Below are positions 1-8,217 of a DNA stretch of 55,916 nucleotides, one piece after another (the first letter of the stretch is position 1; the number at the start of each line of letters is the position of its first letter). The stretch spans positions 1 to 55,916 of the forward strand of contig CANQSB010000021.1 of NCBI GenBank assembly GCA_947626435.1, read 5' to 3'. A program made the translations under genes and the position numbers. A model generated the notes under the pieces. The model worked only from the letters and a program-made list of their open reading frames with translations. It searched no databases and had not been told where the DNA came from. The stretch is from an uncultured Lachnospiraceae bacterium. Its GTDB lineage: Bacteria; Bacillota; Clostridia; Lachnospirales; Lachnospiraceae.

Positions 1-48
1 TATTCATAAGATTCACCCTATTTGATTATATCATAATTTTTACGGATT

Positions 49-177
49 TGCAGTAGTAAAGTTAGTGCATATGGGGTTGACCCTGTGCAGGCGGAACAAG
101 ATGCCTGTCGGATAGAACATGTTATCAGCGATGAGAGTTTCCGGAAGCTGCGTGAAATTTTCGGACAGCTGGAATGA
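49..177 (+). pseudogene. 3' fragment of a DtxR/MntR-family metal-dependent repressor
   Basis: The open frame ending at the TGA at 175-177 encodes a C-terminal stretch with VDPVQAEQDACRIEHVIS. This resembles the segment ending the metal-binding/dimerisation domain of DtxR/MntR-type regulators (typically a helix with EDACRIEH). The frame has no start codon, and everything upstream of about position 49 is unrelated. Only about 42 codons remain, against the usual 120-220, so this is a decayed remnant. The family call rests on one motif and is moderately sure. Confidence 0.5.
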
Positions 178-570
178 GGAAAGTCAGTCAGAATTGGGGC
201 ATTTTGCGTGAAGACCAAATGATTTGGAAGATATTTGTGAAAATATTCAAGTTGATGCACTTTGTTTCTCATTGAGTAGTGCCGTTGCTGTAGCAGTGAG
301 GATTCTTAAGCAGCCTTCATAGCATTGTGAAATCAGTCTAAGTAACTCATGATATGTAGAATCTGTTTTTTTTATCATTTTTTGAGAAGATGCAGTCGTC
401 TGCTGAAATATTCAGTGTACGACAGATATGATAAAAATTTTCAATACTTGGGGAACAGCGGCAGCGTTCTAAATCTTTTTGAAAAGACAATGAGTGATCC
501 AACAGCTCTGCGCATGTTGCAAATGCAGTTTCTTTCGGGCTTTCTTTCGGGCAAGGCTGAAGATTCCGGT
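178..570. other. No recognisable gene; probable remnant DNA
   Basis: Short open frames exist on both strands, but none has a ribosome site or a recognisable motif. A plus-strand frame runs across 349-600 into the tRNA that follows and reads as low-information sequence with one hydrophobic stretch. I see no promoter or terminator. The stretch ends abruptly where a tRNA-Tyr body begins without its 5' acceptor strand, so it may be the far side of a recombination junction. Confidence 0.4.
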
Positions 571-645
571 ATGCCTAGCGGCGAGGGCAGCGGACTGTAA
601 ATCCGTCACACAGAAACATCGTAGGTTCGAGTCCTGCCCCATTCA
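571..645 (+). tRNA. tRNA-Tyr (GTA), 5' acceptor strand missing; probably a pseudogene
   Basis: A D-arm with AGCGGCGAGGGC, an anticodon stem-loop with loop CTGTAAA (anticodon GTA at 597-599), a long variable arm and a T-arm with loop TTCGAGT are all present. This is the class II layout expected of bacterial tRNA-Tyr. The 3' acceptor strand CCCATTC at 638-644 needs GAATGGG on the 5' side, but the sequence there is TTCCGGT. The 5' seven bases therefore look replaced, which would stop RNase P processing and charging. No CCA is encoded. Confidence 0.65.
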
Positions 646-651
646 TTTTCT

Positions 652-736
652 GTTTGCGTGTCCGAGAGGCTTATGGTGCCACCCTGCTAAGGTGGTGTGC
701 GGCAACGCACCGAAGGTTCAAATCCCTCCGCAAACG
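652..736 (+). tRNA. tRNA-Ser (GCT)
   Basis: The acceptor strands GTTTGCG and CGCAAAC pair in all seven positions. The anticodon stem CCACC/GGTGG encloses CTGCTAA (anticodon GCT), and the long variable arm GTGC/GCAC is typical of serine tRNAs. The T-stem GAAGG/CCCTC carries one A-C mismatch, and the acceptor starts with GTTT rather than the usual GGA of chromosomal tRNA-Ser. It follows the broken tRNA-Tyr by six bases. No CCA is encoded. The odd acceptor and mismatch suggest a phage- or element-borne tRNA, which is an inference. Confidence 0.88.
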
Positions 737-762
737 CTCTTAACTGAAGATATATCATAATA

Positions 763-787
763 GAAAAGGACCGACGAAAACCGGGCC
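763..787 (-). terminator. Intrinsic terminator of the Rpn-like gene
   Basis: On the minus strand a GC-rich hairpin with an internal mismatch precedes a short T-run, 20 bases past the stop codon of the gene at 808. A perfect version of the same hairpin occurs at 2184-2203. Confidence 0.65.
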
Positions 788-807
788 TAAGTCATTGTGC
801 ATACCTC

Positions 808-1668
808 TTATACCATTACATTTTCATCCTGAAGGCGAAGTAACTCTGCCTCAGTCAGCCCGGTAACCTTCATAATTTTAATAAGGTCGTCACCTTCATC
901 CATCAAAGATTTAGCCATTTCCATGGCTTTTTCCCTTGCTTTCTGATTTCCGTATTCAATTTTCTCTTTTTCATAAAGCTGCCCTAACTGTGTCATGTTG
1001 ATTCTCCTCCTTATCTGATCCAGATATTCTCTGCTGATGAATTTATCACTTGCAACAATTACGCCGGAAAGGGTAAAAATCCGTTGTTCCTCATCCGTTA
1101 TCTGCTCTGCCAGATCCACAACCTTTTCTAACATTTCCTGTTTCCCTTCAAATCCGGGAACCGTTAAAGGAAGGATAACCAGCTTCATCAGGTCATCATC
1201 CTCAAGCGGTACGCCGGAATGGATCTTCTGCCGGATAGAATCAAATGCCGCCTCCCCGTCTATGTGGGAAAGAAATGCCTGTTCCGTGCGAAGGGTAATA
1301 CAGTTGGTTTCCAAGGTTGGTTCTGCGCTTTGCACATCGCCGGTATAGATGACGATCAGGCGCAGATTAAAGTTTTCATCTTCTTTGTAGTATTTTTCCA
1401 TAACCCACGCAATATAATTCACGTATTTTATCTTATTCAGTTTTTTATACTCAGCTTCATAGTCAACAATGGCATATGTTCCGTCTGCCAATAAGAACAG
1501 ATTGTCAATGTCTTTTTCGTTTGCTGAGATTTTCGGCAGGTTTGTCGGAAGCAGTTCCCGGATAGGCGGGAGATCGATTCCGTATGCCGCAAAGCTTTTT
1601 TCTTTATAGGTCTGGCCAAGGATCTTAAACAGAATATCCTTGTTTTGGTATGCAATTCCTTCTGACAT
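808..1668 (-). CDS. Rpn-like PD-(D/E)XK nuclease/transposase-family protein
   Basis: This 286-residue protein looks like the Rpn-like group (recombination-promoting nuclease or putative transposase), DNA endonucleases of the PD-(D/E)XK fold. The likely catalytic core is Asp55 in a KDIDNLF strand followed by VDYEAEYK at 68-75, which supplies the acidic residues and lysine. The C-terminus is helical and charged, with a KIMKVTGLTEAEL motif like the small C-terminal helices of this family. The start follows GGAGG by seven bases. It stands alone with its own terminator. Its last ~38 codons plus terminator recur 1.4 kb away as a truncated copy. Nuclease activity is a family expectation only. Confidence 0.75.
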   Translation of the reverse strand: MSEGIAYQNKDILFKILGQTYKEKSFAAYGIDLPPIRELLPTNLPKISANEKDIDNLFLLADGTYAIVDYEAEYKKLNKIKYVNYIAWVMEKYYKEDENFNLRLIVIYTGDVQSAEPTLETNCITLRTEQAFLSHIDGEAAFDSIRQKIHSGVPLEDDDLMKLVILPLTVPGFEGKQEMLEKVVDLAEQITDEEQRIFTLSGVIVASDKFISREYLDQIRRRINMTQLGQLYEKEKIEYGNQKAREKAMEMAKSLMDEGDDLIKIMKVTGLTEAELLRLQDENVMV

Positions 1669-1793
1669 GGTATCCTCCGTGTAAATATATTTATAGGGTT
1701 TCCAGTGTCTGCCGGCAGTATTTTACATAAATGCCATCCCCTTTTTTATATTATAGCATGTTTTCATCGTTTTGTCAGTTGCAGATTTGAAAA

Positions 1794-2124
1794 TTGTTTA
1801 CAGCTTCCAGAGGGCTTTATCTGGATAAGGAATGTATGGAAGATCTGCAGGAGGACGCAAATTTATATGATTATCTGAATGGTGACAATATCAGGGCATT
1901 GGTATCCGGCAACTATGGGAGAAAAACTGTGGAGGAATTATCTGATGATGAAATGGACCGATTTTCGGCAATTCTATACGGGAAATGAATTGTATAGAAT
2001 TTTCGGATCAAGCATCTCATGCATGAGATGGAGCATTGTCGTATCCTTGATTTTATCAGCGGTCTTTTTGGCGACGGGTCTGACGGCATTATATATCAAT
2101 AGAAAGAAAGGATTATCAGGATAA
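1794..2124 (+). pseudogene. Remnants of one or two unidentified genes, including a membrane-anchor end
   Basis: Two overlapping plus-strand frames look like genuine protein ends but lack proper starts. The first (to 1988) ends in SDDEMDRFSAILYGK, an acidic soluble tail I do not recognise. The second (to 2124) ends with one hydrophobic helix, SIVVSLILSAVFLATGLTAL, and a basic tail, as at the C-terminus of ABC-2 permeases. There is no ribosome site. The stretch lies between the intact and truncated copies of the Rpn-like gene end, so rearrangement is likely. Confidence 0.35.
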
Positions 2125-2183
2125 TCAGAGATATGGCAGCAAAAGGACAAAAGAGGTTCTATCGTAAACAATTTAATAAAAAA

Positions 2184-2345
2184 GGACCGGCGAAAACCGG
2201 TCCTAAGTCATTGCGCATACCTCTTATACCATTACATTTTCATCCTGAAGGCGAAATAACTCTGCCTCAGTCAGTCCGGTAACATTCATAATTTTAACAA
2301 AGCCAATATCCTCCTCCGGCATAGATTTTGCCATTCCGGGATTGT
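2184..2345 (-). pseudogene. Truncated duplicate of the Rpn-like gene 3' end, with terminator
   Basis: The minus strand encodes about 38 codons ending VTGLTEAELFRLQDENVMV and a stop at 2224-2226. This is nearly identical to the end of the intact gene at 808-1668. It is followed by a perfect hairpin, GGACCGG/CCGGTCC (2184-2203), with an adjoining T-run on that strand. Upstream coding sequence is missing. The copy is a direct repeat of 769-880 and differs at several bases, so the duplication is not very recent. Confidence 0.75.
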
Positions 2346-2377
2346 CGCAGACATGGATAAATATTTTATCGCCCCTA

Positions 2378-2427
2378 TTGACAACTCAATACCCCAATGC
2401 TATACTGTTATACATACAAACATAACA
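2378..2427 (+). promoter_or_regulatory. Sigma-A promoter and inverted-repeat operator of the GntR/ABC operon
   Basis: TTGACA at 2378-2383 and TATACT at 2401-2406 are separated by 17 bp. An inverted repeat, TGTTAT-N10-ATAACA, spans 2406-2427 at the start-site region. YtrA-type GntR repressors commonly bind such sites in front of their own operons, so autorepression is likely. Confidence 0.75.
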
Positions 2428-2454
2428 CATAAAACAGTACAGGAGTGACAAAAG

Positions 2455-2838
2455 GTGAAGCTGATTATTTCAAATGTTTCCGGTGTTCCCATTTATGAGC
2501 AAATAAAACAGCAGGTGAAATCCGCCATTCTTTCCGGTGAACTGCAGGAGGAGGAAGCCCTTCCGTCTTTACGGACACTTGCAAAGGACTTAAAGATAAG
2601 TGTTTTGACTGTTACGCGGGCTTATACCGAGTTGGAAGAGGAGGGCTTCGTTAAAAATGTACAGGGGCGCGGCTGTTTCGTTATGGGGCGCGGTTCAGAA
2701 CTAATCCGCGAACAACTGATTTGCAAAGTGGAAAGCAGCCTGACGGAAGCAATCAGCGCGGCGCGGATGGCAGACTTATCACCACAGGAACTGCATCAGC
2801 TTTTGGATATTCTATTGGAGGACAAAACGGATGGATAA
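2455..2838 (+). CDS. GntR-family transcriptional regulator, YtrA-type
   Basis: This 127-residue protein has an N-terminal winged helix (residues about 10-75, with YEQIKQQV, LPSLRTLAKDL and TVTRAYTELEEEGF) and only a short helical tail. This is the YtrA layout, lacking a large ligand-binding domain. Such regulators repress neighbouring ABC transporter genes and often respond to cell-wall-active antibiotics. The start is GTG, nine bases after AGGAG. It overlaps the ATPase gene by eight bases, and the inverted repeat in its promoter suits self-repression. The inducer cannot be read from the sequence. Confidence 0.9.
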   Translation: MKLIISNVSGVPIYEQIKQQVKSAILSGELQEEEALPSLRTLAKDLKISVLTVTRAYTELEEEGFVKNVQGRGCFVMGRGSELIREQLICKVESSLTEAISAARMADLSPQELHQLLDILLEDKTDG

Positions 2839-3682
2839 CTATTTGGAAGTAAGTAATTTATCAAAAACATTTCCGGGCTTTCAGCTGCAAAATATCAGCT
2901 TTTCTTTGCCCAAAGGGTATATCATGGGGCTGATCGGGCCGAACGGTTCCGGAAAAACGACGACCATCAAACTCATACTCAATATGCTGAAACGCGACAG
3001 CGGGGAAGTAAAGCTTATGGGGCTTGACAATATTTCTGATGAAAAGACCGTCAAGTCAAATTTGGGTGTTGTTTTTGATTCAAACTATTTATGCGAGGAG
3101 TGGACGGTTGCGCAGGCGGAGGCCGCGGTGTCGGTATTCTATAAAAATTGGGATAAGAAAAAGTTTTCCGGACTAATCAAGAGATTTCATATCGCCTCCG
3201 CGAAAAAGATTAAAGAGCTTTCAAAAGGGATGCAGATGAAGCTAATGGTTGCCTGTGCTTTTTCCTACGACGCAAAGCTGCTGATTCTGGATGAGCCTAC
3301 CGGCGGCCTCGATCCGGTTTCCCGCGATGAGCTTCTTGAAATTTTGGCGGAGTATATTGAAGATGGAGAACACGGCGTTTTATTTTCCACTCATATCACC
3401 GCTGACCTAGAACGCGCCGCAGATTATATCACTTATATCAGTTACGGTGAACTGTTTTTCAGCGGGAGCAAGGACGAGTTTGTAGATATGTTCCGTATTG
3501 TAAAGGGAGGCCGCGGCGAACTTGCTTCGGATTTGGACGGGAAATTGATTGGCGCCCGCAAATTTTCTACGGGTTTTGAAGCCCTGATAAAATCGGAGGA
3601 TTTGAAGCTGTTTGGCCATTTGGATGTTGAGCCCGCAACGATTGACGATATTGTTGTGTTCACCAATCGGGAAGGAGATTAA
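2831..3682 (+). CDS. ABC transporter ATP-binding protein
   Basis: This 283-residue single-domain ATPase has Walker A GPNGSGKTT at 36-44, signature LSKGMQMKL, Walker B LLILDEPTGGLDP and a switch histidine in STHITADL. It would power the membrane protein encoded just downstream. Placement after a YtrA-type regulator suggests a drug or peptide efflux or immunity role. The ~70 residues after the switch region are the usual C-terminal extension of this group. The start codon lies inside the regulator gene, so translation is probably coupled. Confidence 0.92.
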   Translation: MDNYLEVSNLSKTFPGFQLQNISFSLPKGYIMGLIGPNGSGKTTTIKLILNMLKRDSGEVKLMGLDNISDEKTVKSNLGVVFDSNYLCEEWTVAQAEAAVSVFYKNWDKKKFSGLIKRFHIASAKKIKELSKGMQMKLMVACAFSYDAKLLILDEPTGGLDPVSRDELLEILAEYIEDGEHGVLFSTHITADLERAADYITYISYGELFFSGSKDEFVDMFRIVKGGRGELASDLDGKLIGARKFSTGFEALIKSEDLKLFGHLDVEPATIDDIVVFTNREGD

Positions 3683-3695
3683 TAGGGGGATTACT

Positions 3696-4346
3696 ATGAA
3701 CGATACTTTGAAAGCGGCAAGGCTTGATTTGGCTCTGATAAGGCCATACATGAGAAATATCTGCTTTACGATGGCAATCCCGGTTGCTTTTGCCGCCATA
3801 AACAGGTCGCTGGTGACAGGAGTTTCCTTTGCCATGTGTTTTATTGCCATGACCGCGGGATATACATTTTCCGTATCAGAAAAAAGCAGCATGGATAGGC
3901 TGTACGGCATTTTGCCGATTTCCAAAAAGAATCTGGTTTTGGGGAGGTATTTATATACCTGTTCAATGGGGCTGTTGGCCTTTATGTTCTCTATTATAGT
4001 CCATCCCATTGTTTTGAGGGCGCTCGGCACAATTGTTCAGCCCGCAGATATTTGTTTGGCCGCAATATTGGGGATTCTCATGTTCACGCTTTATACAGTG
4101 TTTCAGTTGCCGGGATATTACAAGTTTGGCTCAATCAACGGGAGAATTTTTATGTATATTCCCATAGTAGGTTTTCTGGCAATACTGCTGTTTGTTTCAG
4201 AGCTCAATATAACGAATAATCCGGTCATCGCCGCGCTTGCCGGCAATCCCATTGCAGCGATAATCGCCACAATGTTGGTGTGCGTGATTGCATATCTGCT
4301 CTCAATCACCGTATCGGTAAAGATTATTCGGAGTAAGGAGGTATAG
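3696..4346 (+). CDS. ABC-2 type transporter permease
   Basis: This 216-residue membrane protein has about six hydrophobic segments, including one near residues 17-60, AFMFSIIVHPIVL and a final helix AIIATMLVCVIAYLLSITV. It would form the membrane part of the ABC transporter with the preceding ATPase. I chose the ATG 13 bases after the ATPase stop because a purine-rich GGGGG site precedes it. An earlier in-frame codon would sit inside the ATPase gene. Its substrate is unknown. Confidence 0.88.
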   Translation: MNDTLKAARLDLALIRPYMRNICFTMAIPVAFAAINRSLVTGVSFAMCFIAMTAGYTFSVSEKSSMDRLYGILPISKKNLVLGRYLYTCSMGLLAFMFSIIVHPIVLRALGTIVQPADICLAAILGILMFTLYTVFQLPGYYKFGSINGRIFMYIPIVGFLAILLFVSELNITNNPVIAALAGNPIAAIIATMLVCVIAYLLSITVSVKIIRSKEV

Positions 4347-4348
4347 CC

Positions 4349-4465
4349 ATGGATTTCACTGTCCCTATTGTGGTGCTGCTTCTTATAGCGGGTATTCCGC
4401 TGCGGAATAAAGCTATCCGGGAATACAGAAAAAGGAAAAAAGAAAAAGACGGCAAAACAGGGTGA
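4349..4465 (+). CDS. Small membrane protein of the GntR/ABC operon
   Basis: A 38-codon frame begins two bases after the permease stop, and an AAGGAG site overlaps the end of the permease gene. It encodes one hydrophobic helix (FTVPIVVLLLIAGIPL) followed by a strongly basic tail. It could be a small accessory subunit of the transporter. No family is recognised; support is the ribosome site, the tight spacing and a plausible membrane topology. Confidence 0.55.
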   Translation: MDFTVPIVVLLLIAGIPLRNKAIREYRKRKKEKDGKTG

Positions 4466-4603
4466 TTGATTATGAAGAGCGCGAAAGACGCTGAAAAGCT
4501 ATTTTGTTGATATAAATATGCCCGATATGGACGTCCGCAACCGAGCCGCCGAGGTCGTTTACAACGACTTGATTTACAACTAATACCCGCAACACAGGGA
4601 ATT

Positions 4604-4632
4604 GCCGCTGTCAACCAATAGCGGCTTTTCCT
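4604..4632 (+). terminator. Intrinsic terminator
   Basis: The stem GCCGCT/AGCGGC is followed by TTTTCCTTTT. It would end the GntR/ABC operon transcript. Confidence 0.7.
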
Positions 4633-4713
4633 TTTCAGCGGGTGTTCAAGAAGTCATAAAGTCGGCAGTATAGTCGAGGGGGTATTGTCATCGGGAAAAT
4701 AGCTGTTTGCGAT

Positions 4714-4741
4714 AGATTTCTTCTCATTTGGGTGGTATAAT
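4714..4741 (+). repeat. 28-bp inverted repeat, left copy, overlapping a promoter
   Basis: AGATTTCTTCTCATTTGG and the following ten bases match the reverse complement of 11831-11858 at 26 of 28 positions. The copies flank a 7.1-kb AT-rich gene block. This copy ends in an extended -10 element, so the repeat may be a conserved promoter or regulatory sequence rather than a transposon end. Confidence 0.6.
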
Positions 4742-4807
4742 ATATAGCAAAGGATATGGAGAAAAGGAAGGAACAAGTGATGTTTTAATAACATCATACA
4801 GGATAGA

Positions 4808-7180
4808 ATGGGAAACTATATAAAGGCATATGGGGTTAAGAAACATAATCTTAAAAACATCGATATTTGTATACCTAAAGGAAAATTAACGGCGATTACC
4901 GGTGTTTCCGGAAGCGGAAAATCCAGTTTCGCATTTGATGTTTTATATGAAGAAGGAAAGAGAAAATATTTATCCATAACCGAATCTCAGTTTTCGTTGG
5001 AGACAAGCAATGATTTTGAACGCATCGAAGGTTTGTCACCGACGATCGGAGTGGAACAACGAATAATCAGGCAAAGCAATCCCTTAAGTACGGTTGGAAC
5101 TAAAACAAGATTAATTAATGCTTTGGCTTCTTTGTTTTCAGTAAGCGGAGTTACTGATCCTGAATATGATGACGGAAAACCATTGTCCGTAGATATGTTT
5201 CAGAAAAATTCACCCAATGGTATGTGCTTGCATTGTTTGGGTACAGGTGAAAAAAAGATATTTGATGAGGAAAAAATATTTGGAGACAGTAATGCTAAAT
5301 TAAACACGTTATTACTCGGCTTTTTGGATAGAGGCAAATCACAGAAAAAGTATAGGGCTTTTCTGGAACAAAATGGACTATTTCCTTCGCAGACACTCGG
5401 TGAGTTGACAGATGAGCAATTGCAAAAATTAAAGTACGGTGATCGAAAAGAAAATTTTCCGGGCATTATGCCTTTAATTATGAATGCTTCAAAATATAAT
5501 TTAATAAGTTCACGTCAAATAGATATTATAACGGGAGAATATGGGAAAAAGATAATATGTCCGCGATGTCATGGTGTTGGATTAAATCAGATTGCTTCAC
5601 ATACCAAATTGCAGGATCGAACATTCGCAGAAGTGAGCAATATGTCTCTGAATGAGTTGGAAAAATTTTTATTAAACGTAGAAGATGATAAAAACAAAAA
5701 GATTGTAAATGCAATCAGACTGAGAATTCAATATTTGGTTATGTTGGGACTTGGTCATCTGTCAATGGCAAGACCGATTCCGACTTTATCGGGAGGAGAG
5801 CTGCAGAGACTTTGTATTAGTGCATTCATTATGTCTGATTTTGATTCATTGACATTTATATTTGATGAACCATCAATAGGATTGCATGAGAGAGAGAAGG
5901 AAAAACTTATTGAGGTTTTAAAAAATATTGTGTCTGCGGGAAATACAGTTATTGTGGTAGAGCACGATGAAAGTATCATTTCGATTGCGGATTATATCGT
6001 TGAAATCGGACCGGGAGCCGGAACCGAGGGCGGCGAATTGATTTTTCAGGGCGAATATAAGGAATTTTTAAACTGTGAAGATTCAGTTATAGCTAAATAT
6101 TTGAAGGATAGAAAGCATTTTATTAAAAATTATAAGCATCAAACGAAAAATGCCCCTGCATTACATTATGATGAGAGACTTCGTATATGTGGTGCAAAAA
6201 TTCATAACTTAAAAAACGTGTCATTGTCGATTCCGTTATATAAAATGGTAGGCTTTGCGGGTGTTTCAGGCAGCGGAAAATCAAGTTTGATAGCGCATAC
6301 ACTTGTTCCTAAATTAAAAATGCTTATTCGAAATCGTGTCATACAGAATGAGGATGAAGATATTTATGACTATCCAAGAGAACTTGATGATGTGGAGATT
6401 CATGGAACGGAATATATAAATAAGTGTTATGTAATCAATCAACAACCAATCGGACGAGCGAAAACATCGAATATTGCTACATATACCGGTGTTTTTGATG
6501 TCATTCGAAAATTATTTGCGGAGACAGAGGACGCAAAAGATTTTGGGTTTGATATGAGTTTTTTCAGTTTAAATGCTGAAGGAGGTTGTCCAACTTGCAA
6601 AGGACAGGGATTTTTGGTTTATAATGTTGGGTTTGGTGATATTAATATGATCTGTGATCAATGCCATGGAACCGGATACATAGAGGAAGTGCTTGATGTT
6701 AAGTACCATAATAAAAATATTGCCGAAGTGCTTGAGATGACCGTAAAGGAAGCATGTGGATTTTTTAAAGACGTTCCCAAAATATATCAAATTTTATGTT
6801 TACTTGATAAAGTAGGCATGGGATATATCAAATTGGGACAAAAGACTACCACTATATCCGGAGGAGAGGCTCAAAGAATTAAATTAGCAAAAGAATTGGG
6901 AAAAAGTAGAAATAAAGATAATATCTATATATTGGATGAACCTACTGTCGGTTTATCACCGAAAGACTCTGAACATCTTATTTATTTGTTGAGAGAAATT
7001 TGCAATGCCGGTAATACAGTTATTGTTACGGAGCATGATATCGATGTTTTATCCTGCTGTGATTATCTTTTTGAGTTGGGACCCAAAGGCGGAGATGAAG
7101 GCGGTTATTTAATTGCGGAAGGAATTCCGAAATTATTAAAAGAGAATTCAAATTCTATTATTGGCGGCTATTTAAAGTAA
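4808..7180 (+). CDS. UvrA-like ABC ATPase (UvrA2/drug-resistance type)
   Basis: This 790-residue protein has two UvrA-type ABC modules. Module one has Walker A GVSGSGKSS at 32-40, LSGGELQRL and Walker B FDEPSIGLH. Module two has GVSGSGKSSL, ISGGEAQRIKL and YILDEPTVGL. Zinc-binding CxxC pairs occur as CLHC, CPRC and CPTC...CDQC. True UvrA is about 940 residues. The missing ~150 residues and the long gap between the first two CxxC pairs suggest loss of the UvrB-binding region. Related short UvrA proteins give self-resistance to DNA-binding antibiotics. It is markedly AT-richer than the flanking genes, suggesting transfer, and is followed 20 bases later by a serine hydrolase. Confidence 0.88.
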   Translation: MGNYIKAYGVKKHNLKNIDICIPKGKLTAITGVSGSGKSSFAFDVLYEEGKRKYLSITESQFSLETSNDFERIEGLSPTIGVEQRIIRQSNPLSTVGTKTRLINALASLFSVSGVTDPEYDDGKPLSVDMFQKNSPNGMCLHCLGTGEKKIFDEEKIFGDSNAKLNTLLLGFLDRGKSQKKYRAFLEQNGLFPSQTLGELTDEQLQKLKYGDRKENFPGIMPLIMNASKYNLISSRQIDIITGEYGKKIICPRCHGVGLNQIASHTKLQDRTFAEVSNMSLNELEKFLLNVEDDKNKKIVNAIRLRIQYLVMLGLGHLSMARPIPTLSGGELQRLCISAFIMSDFDSLTFIFDEPSIGLHEREKEKLIEVLKNIVSAGNTVIVVEHDESIISIADYIVEIGPGAGTEGGELIFQGEYKEFLNCEDSVIAKYLKDRKHFIKNYKHQTKNAPALHYDERLRICGAKIHNLKNVSLSIPLYKMVGFAGVSGSGKSSLIAHTLVPKLKMLIRNRVIQNEDEDIYDYPRELDDVEIHGTEYINKCYVINQQPIGRAKTSNIATYTGVFDVIRKLFAETEDAKDFGFDMSFFSLNAEGGCPTCKGQGFLVYNVGFGDINMICDQCHGTGYIEEVLDVKYHNKNIAEVLEMTVKEACGFFKDVPKIYQILCLLDKVGMGYIKLGQKTTTISGGEAQRIKLAKELGKSRNKDNIYILDEPTVGLSPKDSEHLIYLLREICNAGNTVIVTEHDIDVLSCCDYLFELGPKGGDEGGYLIAEGIPKLLKENSNSIIGGYLK

Positions 7181-7200
7181 AAAAGAGGGTACGGGTAAAT

Positions 7201-8166
7201 ATGTTTGAACTGTCAGAAGGCGGATTGTCGGAAAACGGATTAGATGAGAATGTTATTTATTCAATTGATGATTTCATCAGAGCCAACAAATATCGATTGA
7301 TGAGAAGTGTTCTTATCATAAGAAATCAAAAAATAGTGTATGAATGGTACGGTGAAAAATGTAATAGAGAAACAAAGCATGCATTACATTCGATAGAAAA
7401 AAGTGTTGCATCGACGGCAATAGGAGTATGCCTTAAAAATAATTTGATTGAAAGCCTTGATATACCGATTACTCAGATTTTGCCGGAGTATTTTAATGAT
7501 GAGGCAAATGTATTTCATAAATTGATTACTTTAAAGACATTACTGACAATGACATCCGGATTTTATTGGAGAAATGGACCTCACTTGAATGACCCAATGC
7601 GTGAGCAGTTAAAACGTTCAAAAGATTGGCTGCGGGCAATTTCGGATTGCAATATTGTGAATACACCGAATACAGATTTTAAATATAAGGTGACAGATAT
7701 TTATTTGCTGAATGCTTGTATTGAAAGATTAACCGGGAAAACGGTATACGACATATTAAATGAATATATGTTTCCATATGTTGGAATTGACTGTGACCCT
7801 TTTATTATGACGCCGACCAGTACTGTTTATCATGACTTAACACAGGTAAAAGGCTGCATTGAGTTATCTGCGATCGATCTTGCGAAGTTTGGCCTTCTTT
7901 ATTTGAATCATGGAAAGTTAAACAATAGGCAGATTATTACGGCTGAATATATAGATGAGGCTACAACCGCACATATTGAAAATTATGGTTATTATTGGTG
8001 GATTAATGAGGACGGCAGCGGATACAGGGGACTAGGTCGCGGTGGTCAAGAACTGCATGTTTATCCCGAGCATGATATGGTTGTTGTGTTGCAAGCACAG
8101 GATTCACCGAGATCGAAATTCTATACTCCGATTATTACAGATGTAATCTTAAAAGCTTTGAAATAA
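7201..8166 (+). CDS. Serine hydrolase of the beta-lactamase/class C penicillin-binding family
   Basis: This 321-residue protein has the catalytic Ser-x-x-Lys motif as SIEK (64-67), preceded by HALH, and a later FKYKVTDIYLLNACIERLTG segment where Tyr-x-Asn would lie; the Asn is replaced. GRGGQE occupies the usual third-motif position. There is no signal peptide, so it is probably cytoplasmic. Family members hydrolyse esters, peptides or lactams. Co-transcription with the UvrA-like gene suggests a two-part resistance or detoxification unit. That is inference. Confidence 0.85.
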   Translation: MFELSEGGLSENGLDENVIYSIDDFIRANKYRLMRSVLIIRNQKIVYEWYGEKCNRETKHALHSIEKSVASTAIGVCLKNNLIESLDIPITQILPEYFNDEANVFHKLITLKTLLTMTSGFYWRNGPHLNDPMREQLKRSKDWLRAISDCNIVNTPNTDFKYKVTDIYLLNACIERLTGKTVYDILNEYMFPYVGIDCDPFIMTPTSTVYHDLTQVKGCIELSAIDLAKFGLLYLNHGKLNNRQIITAEYIDEATTAHIENYGYYWWINEDGSGYRGLGRGGQELHVYPEHDMVVVLQAQDSPRSKFYTPIITDVILKALK

Positions 8167-8217
8167 TATAAATGAGAGGAGTCTCATTCAGATAATCAGC
8201 AGAATACATAGAGTACA

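Larger units (their letters stand above)
4466..4807. other. Intergenic stretch with a gene remnant, terminator and extended -10 promoter
   Basis: A frame ending at 4583 encodes DMDVRNRAAEVVYNDLIYN without a start codon or ribosome site and looks like a leftover C-terminus of unknown origin. A rho-independent terminator follows at 4604-4632. Near 4733-4741 an extended -10 element (TGGTATAAT), without a clear -35 box, probably drives the UvrA-like gene. Confidence 0.4.

Noticed and set aside
3407-4030. Open frame opposite the ABC ATPase/permease junction
   Set aside because: No ribosome site or motif; it overlaps two well-supported genes on the other strand.
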